Source of the DNA: Euprymna scolopes | Taxonomy: Eukaryota > Mollusca > Cephalopoda > Sepiida > Sepiolidae | Reading direction: 5' to 3' | Assembly (NCBI GenBank): GCA_024364805.1 | Contig: CM044502.1 | Coordinates: 58,892,614-58,915,389 of the forward strand | Length of the DNA stretch: 22,776 bases | Shown: positions 1-10,711 of the stretch, one piece after another | How the letters are laid out: each line of letters opens with the position of its first letter | How positions within the stretch are numbered: position 1 is the stretch's first letter | Translations under genes and position numbers: made by a program | Notes under the pieces: model-generated | Database searches by the model: none | Seen by the model: the letters and a program-made list of their open reading frames with translations, nothing else | What the model was told of the DNA's origin: nothing

Positions 1-573
<573 letters not shown>

Positions 574-669
574 TGCCTCCTCGAATTTCAGAGAAATTTT
601 AATTAACAACACAAAAGTACTACACTAGGAAACAAATGTGAAGAAGATTTATATCGTTGAAACCATTTA

Positions 670-1010
670 TATAAAAACGCAAAAACAACTACCCTTAATC
701 AGGTCGCATTTCGAAATAGTACGAACACACTTAAATGCCTTGCGTAACTGTTTTCTCACACCCAGCCCGTTATTATTACTAAAACTAGAACTGTCACACT
801 CTCTCCTGTATCCCATGATACTAACCCACCCACCCCTACTGAATCCAGAAAACCCACTGACCTACACTCCCACCTCCGCTTGCAACCCAACTACTCTTAC
901 AATAAATCGATCCACAATCACCCCCCACGCGCTTCTCACACACATTCCTGAAGATGTGTAGACGATTACACCAAATGTTAAAAGTTAAAAGAAAACAACG
1001 GACATGCCGG
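670..1010 (+). mobile_element. A/C-rich stretch with PLE-terminus-like motif
   Basis: The plus strand from about 730 to 945 is rich in C and A and poor in G, unlike its surroundings. It ends in CTGAAGA (948-954), a perfect 5-bp stem GTGTA/TACAC (956-960 with 967-971) and CAAA. Terminal repeats of Penelope-like elements are known to carry hammerhead-ribozyme-like motifs of this layout (CTGANGA, stem II, GAAA). The assignment is inferred from this motif and the base skew. No PLE coding sequence was recognised here. A 107-codon frame at 638-961 covers the stretch but its sequence is low-complexity Pro/Leu/Thr and I do not accept it as a gene. Confidence 0.3.
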
Positions 1011-1135
1011 GCAGAAAAATGTTCGGACTATATATTCATATCTTCGACGTATATACAAAAAGATAATACGAAAAAGTAAAAAAATATAAAAACTATTAAA
1101 AAGCAGAAACTTTCTGTTCTTTTTAACAATACCTG

Positions 1136-1936
<801 letters not shown>

Positions 1937-2018
<82 letters not shown>

Positions 2019-2029
2019 CATATATATAT
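1937..2029. repeat. Compound (TA)n(TG)n(TA)n microsatellite
   Basis: A TA array that passes into about eleven TG units (from about 1985 to 2007) and returns to TA with a CA interruption. Compound tracts of this kind arise by slippage and point change. Confidence 0.95.
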
Positions 2030-2070
2030 TATCAATATACAGAAAAGACCCATAGAGAGAGAAAACGGAG

Positions 2071-2143
2071 TTTGATATTTTTCGTTTATAACAAATACAG
2101 ACTTTATTTTGATATTTTTCGTATATAATAAATTACCGATTAT
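2071..2143. repeat. 37-bp tandem duplication
   Basis: The 13-base string TTTGATATTTTTC begins at 2071 and again at 2108, with similar AT-rich sequence after each (TTTATAACAAAT against TATATAATAAAT), giving two diverged head-to-tail units with a period of 37. Confidence 0.75.
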
Positions 2144-2408
2144 ATTTTAATATGTATTATACTCCATTTAATAGAATAGGCTTAATATGTCTATTATGCA
2201 AATAACACAAGGAATTATACGATATTTCCTCTTAACACTATCATAATGAGATTTGAAATTCGTATATGCAAGTAAACTTATAAATAGTTTTCCATATGAA
2301 GCAAGAGTATGTACATTCCGTTAAAAGTTAACAGAATGTAGTGATACGCACTTTAGAGCATGTTACCTTTCTAATGAAATCAGTGTCAGCAACTGTATTA
2401 ATTTTCCT
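2144..2408. other. AT-rich DNA without recognised features
   Basis: No gene or repeat signature recognised. Confidence 0.5.
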
Positions 2409-2657
2409 TTGTTTTTACGAATTCGAAGTGAACAAGTCTGTTTAGAGGTCCACTATTCCTATGCCGAGCACCACAACGCATCTAGATGTACATGCCTGCA
2501 AATTGCTATGAGAAAACATGAATTAATCCCCGTGATCAAATCATCTCTAGTTTGTTATTTTTACGGTCGTCACTTTACTCGATCTACCGGAAGTATAGAA
2601 CAAAAAAAAGTTGAAAAAGTTAAAAATCTAATGCGCAATTTGCGACCTGCTAAATAA
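2409..2657 (+). other. Unassigned 82-codon open frame
   Basis: An open frame that begins at a TTG, with no ATG before the Met-Arg-Lys at about codon 34, and ends at TAA (2655-2657). It is less AT-rich than its surroundings, contains four Cys (a Cys-Thr-Cys pair in the middle) and a Lys-rich end. It resembles no family I know. If real it would more likely be an exon or a transposon scrap than a whole gene. Chance openness is quite possible at this length. Confidence 0.15.
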
Positions 2658-3699
2658 ACATGGCATACAGTAGATCGAGCAGAGATTTTTGTTGTAGTCT
2701 TTTGTCGGGATATACTTTATTGTTATTTAAGATTCATTTACAAGTTAATGAAATACATATTATCACCAATTGATTTTATACATGTAAAACACAAATCATA
2801 TGGACGAATATGTATATAACCGTATGTATAATTATTCATGTTTTGTTCATTCTACTTCTTTTCAATTTTTGGATAATTCTAGTCAGTATTCAAATGACAA
2901 TATGCTGATATTTCCAATCTTATCCTCGAGAAAATCTTTGCCTAGCTTAATTGGGATATTTAGATTCACAAGTAGTGATACATTAGTATGCAAGATTTAT
3001 ATGATTTCAGTTCGTGCAGAGGTAGACGCCTTTATTACATAACTTTCTAAACGCATGCAGTTCAATAAGACCTGAGCACATAGTCATTTTCTATACTTTT
3101 GAAAGTTTATCTATTAAAGTAATTATGTACTTAATGCCCTCAGAATGATAACGAGATATAAGAGAGACAGCGAGACAGACAGAATCGGTAACGAAAGAAA
3201 GTGTATGCATTTTGATGAATAAATAAGGAAGGGTAACGTAAAGAAAGTAATGACATTTTTATAAATACACGCAATCTCAATCGAGTGGAGTTAATGAATA
3301 TTACGTGATTAAAGTTCTTGCAAGAAAAAAGCGTTCATACTGGCATAATGATCCTGCATATGCGTGCTATTTTCCATGCAATTTTTGGCCGAACGTGTAA
3401 ACTTACATTAACCAAATATTCTCAACTATATGTGTTATCCAGATATTCAATTCAGTTATCTCATGATGTATTTTCGTGCAGAGGTTAAATATGTGTTCTT
3501 GTATCGAATAAGCGTCCTTATGAGTCGATAACATATCCTTTTAGTTTAAGATGTTTACAGAACTCAATATCTGGCAGTATCCTAAACTCTACAAAATATA
3601 AAAAAAAACAGTTTAAGACTAATAGTTTCTTACAAGCTGCCAAGTACAAACTCATTCAGTATTGACGAATTTTTGTATGATAATAATGTTTATACAAGT
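2658..3699. other. AT-rich DNA without recognised features
   Basis: About 1 kb of AT-rich sequence with a mild purine-rich patch (GAGA/GACAGA) near 3155-3185. The 80-codon frame at 2800-3042 has AT-driven composition and no recognisable motif, so it is not called. Confidence 0.5.
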
Positions 3700-3924
3700 T
3701 ACAAAAATATGACCTGGGGGATATACTGTGCTTTTACGCCACCAAGAGGGTATACGATTTCACTTGGATAACAGATAGAGTGGCAGGCTCCATATCTGAT
3801 AGTAATTTTCTCTGGCGGCTTGCAGTTTTAATTCACTAACGGCTAACATTCTTCCGTGCCAACACGCTGAAATTTAAATGCAACTTGAAGGAAGATCTTA
3901 CTGGAAAACTCTCTACAGAAGGTA
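3700..3924. other. GC-richer unclassified patch flanking the Helitron
   Basis: About 225 bases visibly richer in GC and less repetitive than the DNA on its left. Similar composition continues on the far side of the Helitron (4366-4428), so both flanks may belong to one older sequence split by the Helitron. Short stretches on either strand look protein-like, but I recognise no family. Confidence 0.3.
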
Positions 3925-4365
3925 TCTATATATCTATAAAAGTGAACGTGTCTGTCTGTCTGTCTGTGTGTCTGTGTGTCTGTCTGTGTACATTTCCCTA
4001 CGCAATAACTCTGTCAATTTTTAGTCTATAGACTCGAAATTTGAAATACCGGGTACTGAGATTTGGGAAAATCGATGTGACGGGTGTCAGCCAGAAATTT
4101 GGCTGTTAAGGGGTCAAATTTCAACGATTTGAACTTAAAGAACTCTACCAAACTCCTCCAACAATTTTGGGGTTAAACACTTGAAATTTTAGATATAGGT
4201 TCCTTGAACCTGGATCTAACTTAATAAAGTGATTTGCGTCCGAAACTATAAATTTTAAGGGGTCATAATAGGGGTCAAAGTTTTAAAAAATTAACCATTT
4301 TTTTTTGCTTTTTTTGCACAGCATACACCTCCAAACACCCGAGCAACGCCGGGCACCCCTGCTAG
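3925..4365 (+). mobile_element. Non-autonomous Helitron, whole, 441 bp
   Basis: The element starts TC-TATATATC (3925) and ends in CTAG (4362-4365). It lies between A (3924) and T (4366), the AT target typical of Helitrons, with no target duplication. A GC hairpin sits just before the end: CCCG (4338-4341) pairs with CGGG (4350-4353), about 8 bases before CTAG. Near the 5' end is a TCTG/TGTG simple repeat (about 3949-3988). Autonomous Helitrons move by rolling-circle replication with a Rep/helicase protein. This copy has no room for that protein and no open frame, so it must have been moved by another element. The last 45 or so bases match the ends at 11476 and 22744. Confidence 0.8.
4338..4365 (+). 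promoter_or_regulatory. Helitron 3' hairpin and CTAG terminus
   Basis: A short GC-rich stem-loop (4-bp perfect stem, with an A/C mismatch at the next pair) followed by ACCCCTG and CTAG. In Helitrons this hairpin acts as the stop signal for strand transfer. Confidence 0.75.
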
Positions 4366-4428
4366 TCCCCTATAAAGCTGACATCGACCGCAGTACCTAG
4401 CGATAACAGTAGGATTTTTTTTTGCTTT

Positions 4429-5423
4429 AATATGTCTTGTTATCTTCCACTTTGTCGTAAGGACTTTGAATAACACATGAATAGAGTATATATTTGCAAC
4501 AACATCCCCATGACTAGGGAATTTTACCAGGCTTTCATATGCTTTAAATTAAGTTTACAACATATCGGTAGTTACCTATATCTTGCTTATAGCTTACCCA
4601 GGATTTTCTCTAATGAAAAAATGTCTCTGGCAGCTCTCTCTTTTGAAACTAGCGCGCAAATGCATGTAGTGACTTTAACGCAAAGTACATCAATTGGCTT
4701 GGCTTCACTAACTACGCAGACACAGATGTTAGTATCGTCCATAATTTTTTATATACAGTTCCTTTACACATAAAGGAAAATTCTCGGACCGTCTCCCCGA
4801 TCGTAAGGACCAGCAAGCCAAACTTCTGGATGCTTTTATTACAATAGTTCCTGAAGATTATATAATACATGCCTATTGCCACTTGGAAATTCTGCTCATG
4901 TTGTTATATTGATAGACATCACTCTTTGAGTTGAGGGGCCCTTGTTCAAAACAACAAATCACTACAATAACGCTTACTGGGATGCCATGAGAGATCAAAA
5001 CGGAGATTCCCAATAGAGAAATATATTTGTTCTTTCTGCAAAACAGTGCGCAAATGAGACGAGTGAATGGTTTCAAGCAGCAATTGAAGCACATGTTAAC
5101 ACAGGGAATTTCTATAGCAAACCCCACTCTCCCTAATCGTTTTCGTCTACTTTCGCATCTGCCATTGCGCAGATACAACACGCATACCGCAGATTTATCG
5201 GGCATAAGTCCAGTATAAACAGCCAAAACGATTTTAGAAGTAAGAAATAATTGTAAGAAAAAAGTAACGACAGCTAAGAAAAAATATATCGAATCCACTG
5301 GAAAACCAATTTAAGCGCAGGAATTAAGAATTTTTGATTTGAGGAAAATATACAGTAGTGTAGTAAACAATGGGCAATCAACAATTTTCCCACTATCTAA
5401 CAATCATGAAGTTTTTTGCACGG

Positions 5424-5425
<2 letters not shown>
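4429..5425 (+). mobile_element. LINE family A fragment (endonuclease to linker)
   Basis: A decayed piece of the same LINE family as the long copy at 15940-18750. It lines up with about 16099-17140 of that copy, at roughly three-quarters identity by eye. In the first part, translated bits such as YLPLCRKD and TSAQMHV match YLPLCRKD and TSAQIHV in the endonuclease of the long copy. Later pieces match the linker between endonuclease and reverse transcriptase (EARNN/EVRNN-like, then the VVNNG.STI block at about 5358-5385). Many stops and frameshifts break it. The GDFN catalytic motif is not preserved. The 141-codon minus frame at 4873-5298 is only the antisense of this fragment. Its right end stops exactly at the (TA)n array. 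Confidence 0.8.

Positions 5426-5511
<86 letters not shown>
5426..5511. repeat. (TA)n(GA)n compound microsatellite
   Basis: TA units to about 5482, then about fifteen AG units to 5511. The LINE fragment alignment stops at the left edge. Confidence 0.97.
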
Positions 5512-5513
<2 letters not shown>

Positions 5514-6427
5514 TGGCTCAGATACTAAGGAATTAAGGTGGAGTGCTGTATGTTTTTACTTTTGACTTTTGCTGGTGGCACCCGTCATATATATTCTTTT
5601 TTCAGTGTTTATCTCATTATTTTATATTAGCTATAATATAATGGCCGATAGAAAAGTTTCACTATAATAATAGATACCTGATGTGAATAAATTATAATAA
5701 CATATTTAATCGTATTTTACAACCATTCAATGTCTAACAATCTGCTAGTATTTTCTACAACACATGAATTACAGCTTTCACAAAAGAAAATAAGCAAATC
5801 ATTTTTAATTATTACCTCATATAATTAGGATTATTATCTTGAATGTTGTTTTTACGAAGCTTTAGACAGTGCTAATCTTGTCATTCTCTATGTATATATT
5901 CTCGTTAACTCGTGAAGCTGCGTCGTATGTCGAACAGAATTTTACATATAATCCAAGAGGGTAGCAATCAATTCTTTTTACTCATAGAAATCCTTACATT
6001 TCTAACATGTGTAAATTATATCGTTAATGTTGTCCGCTGCGTGTTTTGAATCTATACCTACTAAAAAGTCTAATTTGCAACTATATTTTACCAGTACATC
6101 ATTCGAAAAACCAGGGATCCTTTAAACTAATAGAAAATAATATAAATAATACGAACTATCAATCCACATATCAATACTTCATAAATTTGATGATTCTGAA
6201 AACTCTGGGTATTTGTTTTATGTTTATCATTAAATATCTAACTAAATAATGCATTAATTAAATTGGAATCAATTAAAATCTATTACTTAATACATTCTAT
6301 ATAATGAAACCCAAGTATTCATCTCATTCAAATAACACAAATTTATTATGAACCAACGTACTCTATACAGTAAAACTAGGCATGGTTATTTTATACGTAA
6401 AACACCATTCTATCTACTGAAAAGAAG

Positions 6428-6431
<4 letters not shown>
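5512..6431. other. AT-rich DNA without recognised features
   Basis: About 900 bases. The LINE A sequence does not resume after the microsatellite. The 67-codon frame at 6046-6249 is AT-driven (Asn, Ile, Lys, Tyr) and is not called. Confidence 0.5.

Positions 6432-6521
<90 letters not shown>
6432..6521. repeat. (TA)n microsatellite, about 90 bp
   Basis: An uninterrupted TA array. Confidence 0.98.
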
Positions 6522-6522
<1 letters not shown>

Positions 6523-7379
6523 AACAAGTAATTAATAAAACATGTTTAAAACACTTTGAAAAAGAGGTAAAATCATGTATAATTTTAAAAAGGAAGCGCA
6601 AAATAAGTGGATAGTCTTTCGAAGAAATATTTCCTTCTAATCAGAGGGTAGGATTTAGCAAAATGCGGGATCGGATTTCGCTTGCAAAAATATTTGATGA
6701 AACTACAAGTAAGACATAGCTCTTACTAGGTAAGAAATAGTGAAAGAGAGGGAATAATGTGAAGAAAAGGGCGATTTCTCCTAAATGCGTATTCTGGTGA
6801 AGGGTAAAATATGCAATAAGGGTAAAATCCAATGGAATCGTGTAATTGAAAAATGGTTCGAAGTAATCAAAAAGGCAGAAATCCGTGGAATAATCCACAC
6901 ACGATGTGCGTAGAAAAAGGATTTAAATCGACTGTCAAGACTGGACTAATATTCATACTCTTCCCGATACAGGTCATTCTTGTATTAATTTTCGGTCAAC
7001 TTAAATTATGAACATCCTTAGCAACCTCATTATCGATTGCACGAAAAATCTATGTAACCTCCCGTTAACTCTGTATAACATGATGAGGATAAAAATGATA
7101 TTCATAAGAGTTACATAAGGTGGCTAATTGATTCGTAAGATTCACCTTTTATTATTTTCAATTTCTTTAAAAACTTTATAAACTGCGTAGAGTTAAAAGA
7201 AGAGCATTGTATATAATAATAATTGGTAAAAATTATATGGACCATATAAGCATGCCCAGTTATATAGTTATACATAGTTTTATCTTGCAAACCCACATAT
7301 ATCAAATACACTTTCAACTCTGTCTTTAATATTTTACCGTAACTCTCCGTACTGCTCTCGTTATAGGAATTTTTTCTTT
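6522..7379. other. AT-rich DNA without recognised features
   Basis: About 850 bases with two weak minus-strand frames (6641-6898 and 7111-7317), both of AT-driven, hydrophobic composition and without known motifs. Upstream parts of the PLE could lie here but I could not recognise any. Confidence 0.45.
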
Positions 7380-7533
7380 ATGGTAACTATGGTTAATTTA
7401 ATAGGGTGTTTATTAAATATTTTTGGGGATGTAGTTGAGGGAGGGAATTCTATCATTAAGCATATCCCCAAATCTATTAGTAGAAGAATTTGTTCAAACT
7501 CCTCATCCAAGAAATTTTCAATTGATATAAAGA
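7380..7533 (+). mobile_element. Penelope-like element remnant, RT thumb region
   Basis: The translated segment IIKHIPKSISRRI followed by SNSSSKK (about 7452-7517) matches the pattern HPP-x-II-x-x-IP-x-SI-x-x-RI-x-x-NSS that follows the reverse transcriptase core in Penelope-like elements. PLEs are retroelements with a reverse transcriptase and, in many lineages, a GIY-YIG endonuclease. The upstream part of the RT is not recognisable. The piece ends where the short poly-T (minus-strand poly-A) of LINE B begins. The next part of the PLE protein order resumes at about 10712 in the same orientation, so I read this as the left half of a split copy. It is broken and old. Confidence 0.55.
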
Positions 7534-9740
7534 CTTTTTTTACACAGGACTCGCCACTTATAAAGGCCAAGAGGCCATTCGATGATAAGGGTTAATCGGT
7601 ATACATTAGTCAATCTGATTATAGCGTAGTAAACCTAAGTCCTGGGTAGTTTGTAAATTGGATTATATAGCGGACGGTTAATCAAGAACTTGTTTACGTT
7701 GGACTTGAAGACAATCAGCTGGAAAGTAGGCAATCTAAGGCGAGTTTAATAGGTGTACATTTCTAAGAACACAGCTGTATTCATGGAATCTACATTGAGG
7801 TCTAGGCACAGACAAGGAGTGTAGGAAATTATTGATATTGGTTTCGGCCAGACGAGTGTTTTTTGTGAAAGATTGGCGAAGTCGGAACCATAAATTGAAG
7901 GTCAGCTGAGCACTTGCCATGAAAATGATGATGCAACAGAGGCAAGCTCACAGCGTCTCTTCTGTGGGAAAGAGGTTACAGGAAAGAGACAAGGGCATCC
8001 CCCAATGAGCTACGAATTCTATTTTGAACTCTATCAAGGAAGGATAATCTGCGTTTAGCAGCTGTTGCCGAGATGTGTCAAGATTATTGACGTTGGCCGT
8101 ATATAGCTTTCATATAGGTGGAGAATAGCATGAAAAATAAGTTATTTACGGTAGGGGTAGAAGGATGCCACCATTTACCCATGCCAATAGATTTGATATA
8201 CGTGTTCCATTTCAGGTCAAGAGGAAAGGTCACGCCCAGAAGCTTGTGCAAACATGAAACCTCCCCAAGACGAGAGCCATTCATGTCTACCGATACCAGA
8301 TTGGTATCAGAGCGTGAATGTCGTGGAGATAGAAGCTTTGTTTAGATGCATAAAAAGTAACCAGTACCTGTTTCCCTATTGTACCAAATGCTCAAGATCA
8401 GAGGAGGGAGAATCAAAAAGAACATGGTCATTTACGGTCTTAGATGTGCTACCAAAGAATGCATTGTCGTCAGCATAAACGTTTACGAATGATGTAAGCA
8501 TGTGATTTGAAAGATCATTAATGTAGATCAGAAACAGAGTTGGGCCTAAGATGGACACCTAAGGGACTCCAGCATTAATACTGAGAGCTTCTAATTTCTG
8601 CTCATCAACCATAACTCTTATGAACCTATCAGAGAAAAATTATTTAATAATTGAAAAGACATTTCCAGTTATACCATAGCTGGAGATCTTGTGAAGTAGA
8701 CCTTTGAGCCATGTCTTATCAAATGCCTTTGATATGTCAAGAGCAATTGCCATAGAGAGGAAGCCTCCGTCGAGAGATTTGCTAATTCTATGAGATATAA
8801 CTGTAAGCATGTCTGCCGTAAATCTAGCAGAACATTGCATGCCACTGAGAAGGTTGTTTTGCTTAGAGTGTTGACTACTTCTCTATTTAGCACAGATTAC
8901 AGCGAATTAATCGTGATGCACAGGAGCCTATTGGTCTGTCCTGAGAGTGAGATGAGCGATCACCTGAATTAATTAAATACAGGGCATACTGATGAGAGTT
9001 TCCAGGGTGGCGGGAAGCATTTCTCCTTAAGACAACGTTTAAATAATTTTATAATTATGGGCACTTGTTCAGGTTGACGCTTTATGCGTACTATAATTGG
9101 AATGCCTAAGGGTCAGTTGCTTTACTGGAATAAAGATTTTTGATTAGCTTGCAACATCACGTACAGATATTCGTAAATCACATAGCGTGTTTTCAGATAC
9201 ACGGAGAAAATTTTGGAGGTTGGCGGCCTTGGGCAGAAAGGGTAGAATTAGCTGCAAAGATTTTGGCAAAGAGTTTTGCTTTGTCTGATGCTGACGAGAT
9301 TATCTCAGATCCATTTATGATAGTTGGGATAGAGCCCACACTTCTATTCAGGATTATGTTTGCTAATTGCCAAAACTGATGGGACTCAAGCCGCTACTTT
9401 GAACTTGACGGACTGAGCATACAGCTCTCTCGCATTGTTCATTGATTTTTTACAGAGGTGGCTGGCGGTCTCGAAAGCGGTTTTAGTCTCAGTACATCTA
9501 TAACGTTGAAAGCAATGGAAAAAAGTGATTTTTGTATGCAATGGAAGCAGCACATTCGAGAGAGAATCGCGGATGCTTATTTGGTTTTAGCTGCAACTTT
9601 TTGAAGTTATGAAACAGTCTATACTTACAATTACCCATTTCGTCAAGTCTGATACTGTACAGAACACATCATATTTAAAGATGGAACGCAGAGGAAGATC
9701 TGATATAAACGTGAGGAATCTATCCCAGTCAGCCATAGAG
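7534..9740 (-). mobile_element. LINE family B, 5'-truncated copy
   Basis: A minus-strand non-LTR retrotransposon of the Jockey/CR1 group. Reading from 9740 downwards: a post-endonuclease linker starting MADWDRFL, a region with FWQLAN and II-NGSEIISSASDKAK (about 9370-9270), the reverse transcriptase core (about 9100-8370), and a C-terminal region with LSHRRD, FHGKCS and FHEYS (about 8100-7740). The 3' tail runs into a short poly-T at 7534-7541. The endonuclease domain is missing, as expected from 5' truncation during target-primed reverse transcription. Several frameshifts and stops disable it. It splits a PLE copy and its 5' edge abuts the 541-bp repeat pair. Confidence 0.85.
7735..9380 (-). 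pseudogene. LINE B reverse transcriptase pseudogene
   Basis: The enzyme copies the element's RNA into DNA at a nicked target. Visible RT blocks in order on the minus strand are RPIG (about 8935), FTADMLTVISHRI (about 8820-8785), ALDISKAFDKTWLKGLL (about 8755-8700, with the first catalytic Asp), SYGITG (about 8685-8665), the PQG motif, SILGPTLFLIYINDL (about 8555-8510) and YADD (8466-8477), the catalytic pair. The Gln of PQG is a TAG stop (plus-strand bases 8559-8561), so the active-site block itself is interrupted. Further downstream are LHKLLG (about 8255-8235) and the C-terminal FHEYS near 7790. At least four frame changes separate these blocks. The protein cannot be made. Confidence 0.85.
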
Positions 9741-10230
9741 TATCGATAAACAAAATAAAATAATATATACGAATTACGTTATTTACCTCAGTAGTACATA
9801 AGTATTATTTATTTATAATTTTCAACTATTTTCATAAGCTTCACCGCAGTAAACTTCTTCCTACAGGCCATGTTTTCGGGGAGGATTCCCGAGAGAAAGA
9901 AAAAGAGAGAGAGACCGAAACAGAGAGAGATAGAAAGATATAGATAGATAGAGAGAGAGAGAAATGGCAGGGGGGCCTACCGAGCAAGACAACCGCTGAA
10001 TATTTATAAAGAGAATAAAACAATAAACCTAAACAGAGTGGAATCTTCTTTTTTTTCTGTTTCTTTTTTTTTTAATAGTCCACATACATTTGCATTTTAC
10101 GTACTAACTGAAAAAAAAACTTATATAAAACAAAATTCAATAAAATATACATATATAAAAGAATTTAGAAGAAAACCCGGATGGGATTATCTCGTGTTTA
10201 GATATTGCCCCCAAACATGTATACTAAAGA
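9728..10230. repeat. Repeat unit 1 of a dimer (period about 541 bp)
   Basis: First of two similar direct repeats. Landmarks shared with unit 2 are ACAAAATAAAATAA (about 9750 and 10291), TAAACTTCTTCCTACA (about 9848 and 10383), ATGTTTTCGG, a GA-rich tract, AAAACAATAAACCTAAA (about 10017 and 10532), CATACATTTGCATTTTA (about 10083 and 10580), and GATATT near the end. Its left edge shares the octamer GTCAGCCA (9728-9735), which also lies inside the 5' end of LINE B. No coding potential. A 60-codon Ser-rich minus frame comes from the GA tract. Confidence 0.8.
9889..9963. repeat. GA-rich simple sequence in repeat unit 1
   Basis: An imperfect GAGA/GATA purine tract. It corresponds in position to the purer (GA)n in unit 2. 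Confidence 0.85.
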
Positions 10231-10272
10231 AGGAAAGACCCACATAGGCGGCATTGGATTTTAGCCTCCTTG

Positions 10273-10446
10273 GTCAGCCAGAAAATATGAACAAAATAAA
10301 ATAAGAGACAAAAATTACATTATCTATCTTACTAGTAAACATATATGATGTTTTAACTATTCCAAAGGCTAGCTTCAACGAAGTAAACTTCTTCCTACAA
10401 GCAATGTTTTCGGTGTGGGTGTCCAAGAAAAAAGAGAGAGTGAAGC

Positions 10447-10485
<39 letters not shown>

Positions 10486-10711
10486 AGACAAATGATAAGA
10501 GGGGGTTTCCTCTTTATATTTAAAGCGATAATAAAACAATAAACCTAAAAATTGTGGAATCTGTTTTTTAATAATCTACATACATTTGCATTTTAAGTAC
10601 TAACTGAAATACACTTATATAAAACAAAATTAAAGAAATAAAGAAATATAAAAGAACTTAGTACAAAAACCGGTGGTGATTATCTTGTGTTGAGATATTA
10701 TTTCCTAAAGT
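10273..10711. repeat. Repeat unit 2 of a dimer
   Basis: Second direct copy, beginning with GTCAGCCA (10273-10280) and ending near CCTAAAG (10704-10710). It is shorter than unit 1 because of several small deletions. Point differences are frequent, so the duplication is not recent. The following PLE piece begins directly after it. Confidence 0.8.
10451..10482. repeat. (GA)16 microsatellite in repeat unit 2
   Basis: A clean GA array, contrasting with the imperfect tract in unit 1. Confidence 0.95.

Noticed and set aside
4848-4880. CTGAAGA resembling a third hammerhead or PLE-end motif
   Set aside because: The bases encode Val-Pro-Glu-Asp of the LINE A endonuclease fragment, and no adjoining stem followed by GAAA is present.
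4873-5298. 141-codon minus-strand frame with a hydrophobic start
   Set aside because: It is antisense to the LINE A fragment, whose plus-strand sequence aligns with the long LINE copy.
5512-5600. GTGGCTCAGATACTAAGG as the A box of a tRNA-derived SINE
   Set aside because: No B-box (GGTTCGA-type) sequence follows at the right distance and no SINE body is recognisable.
8118-8478. Two plus-strand frames of about 75 codons
   Set aside because: They are antisense to LINE B, whose RT motifs lie on the minus strand.
10431-10482. GA tracts in the repeat pair as regulatory GAGA elements
   Set aside because: They are simple microsatellites within a repeat and no adjacent gene or promoter is visible.
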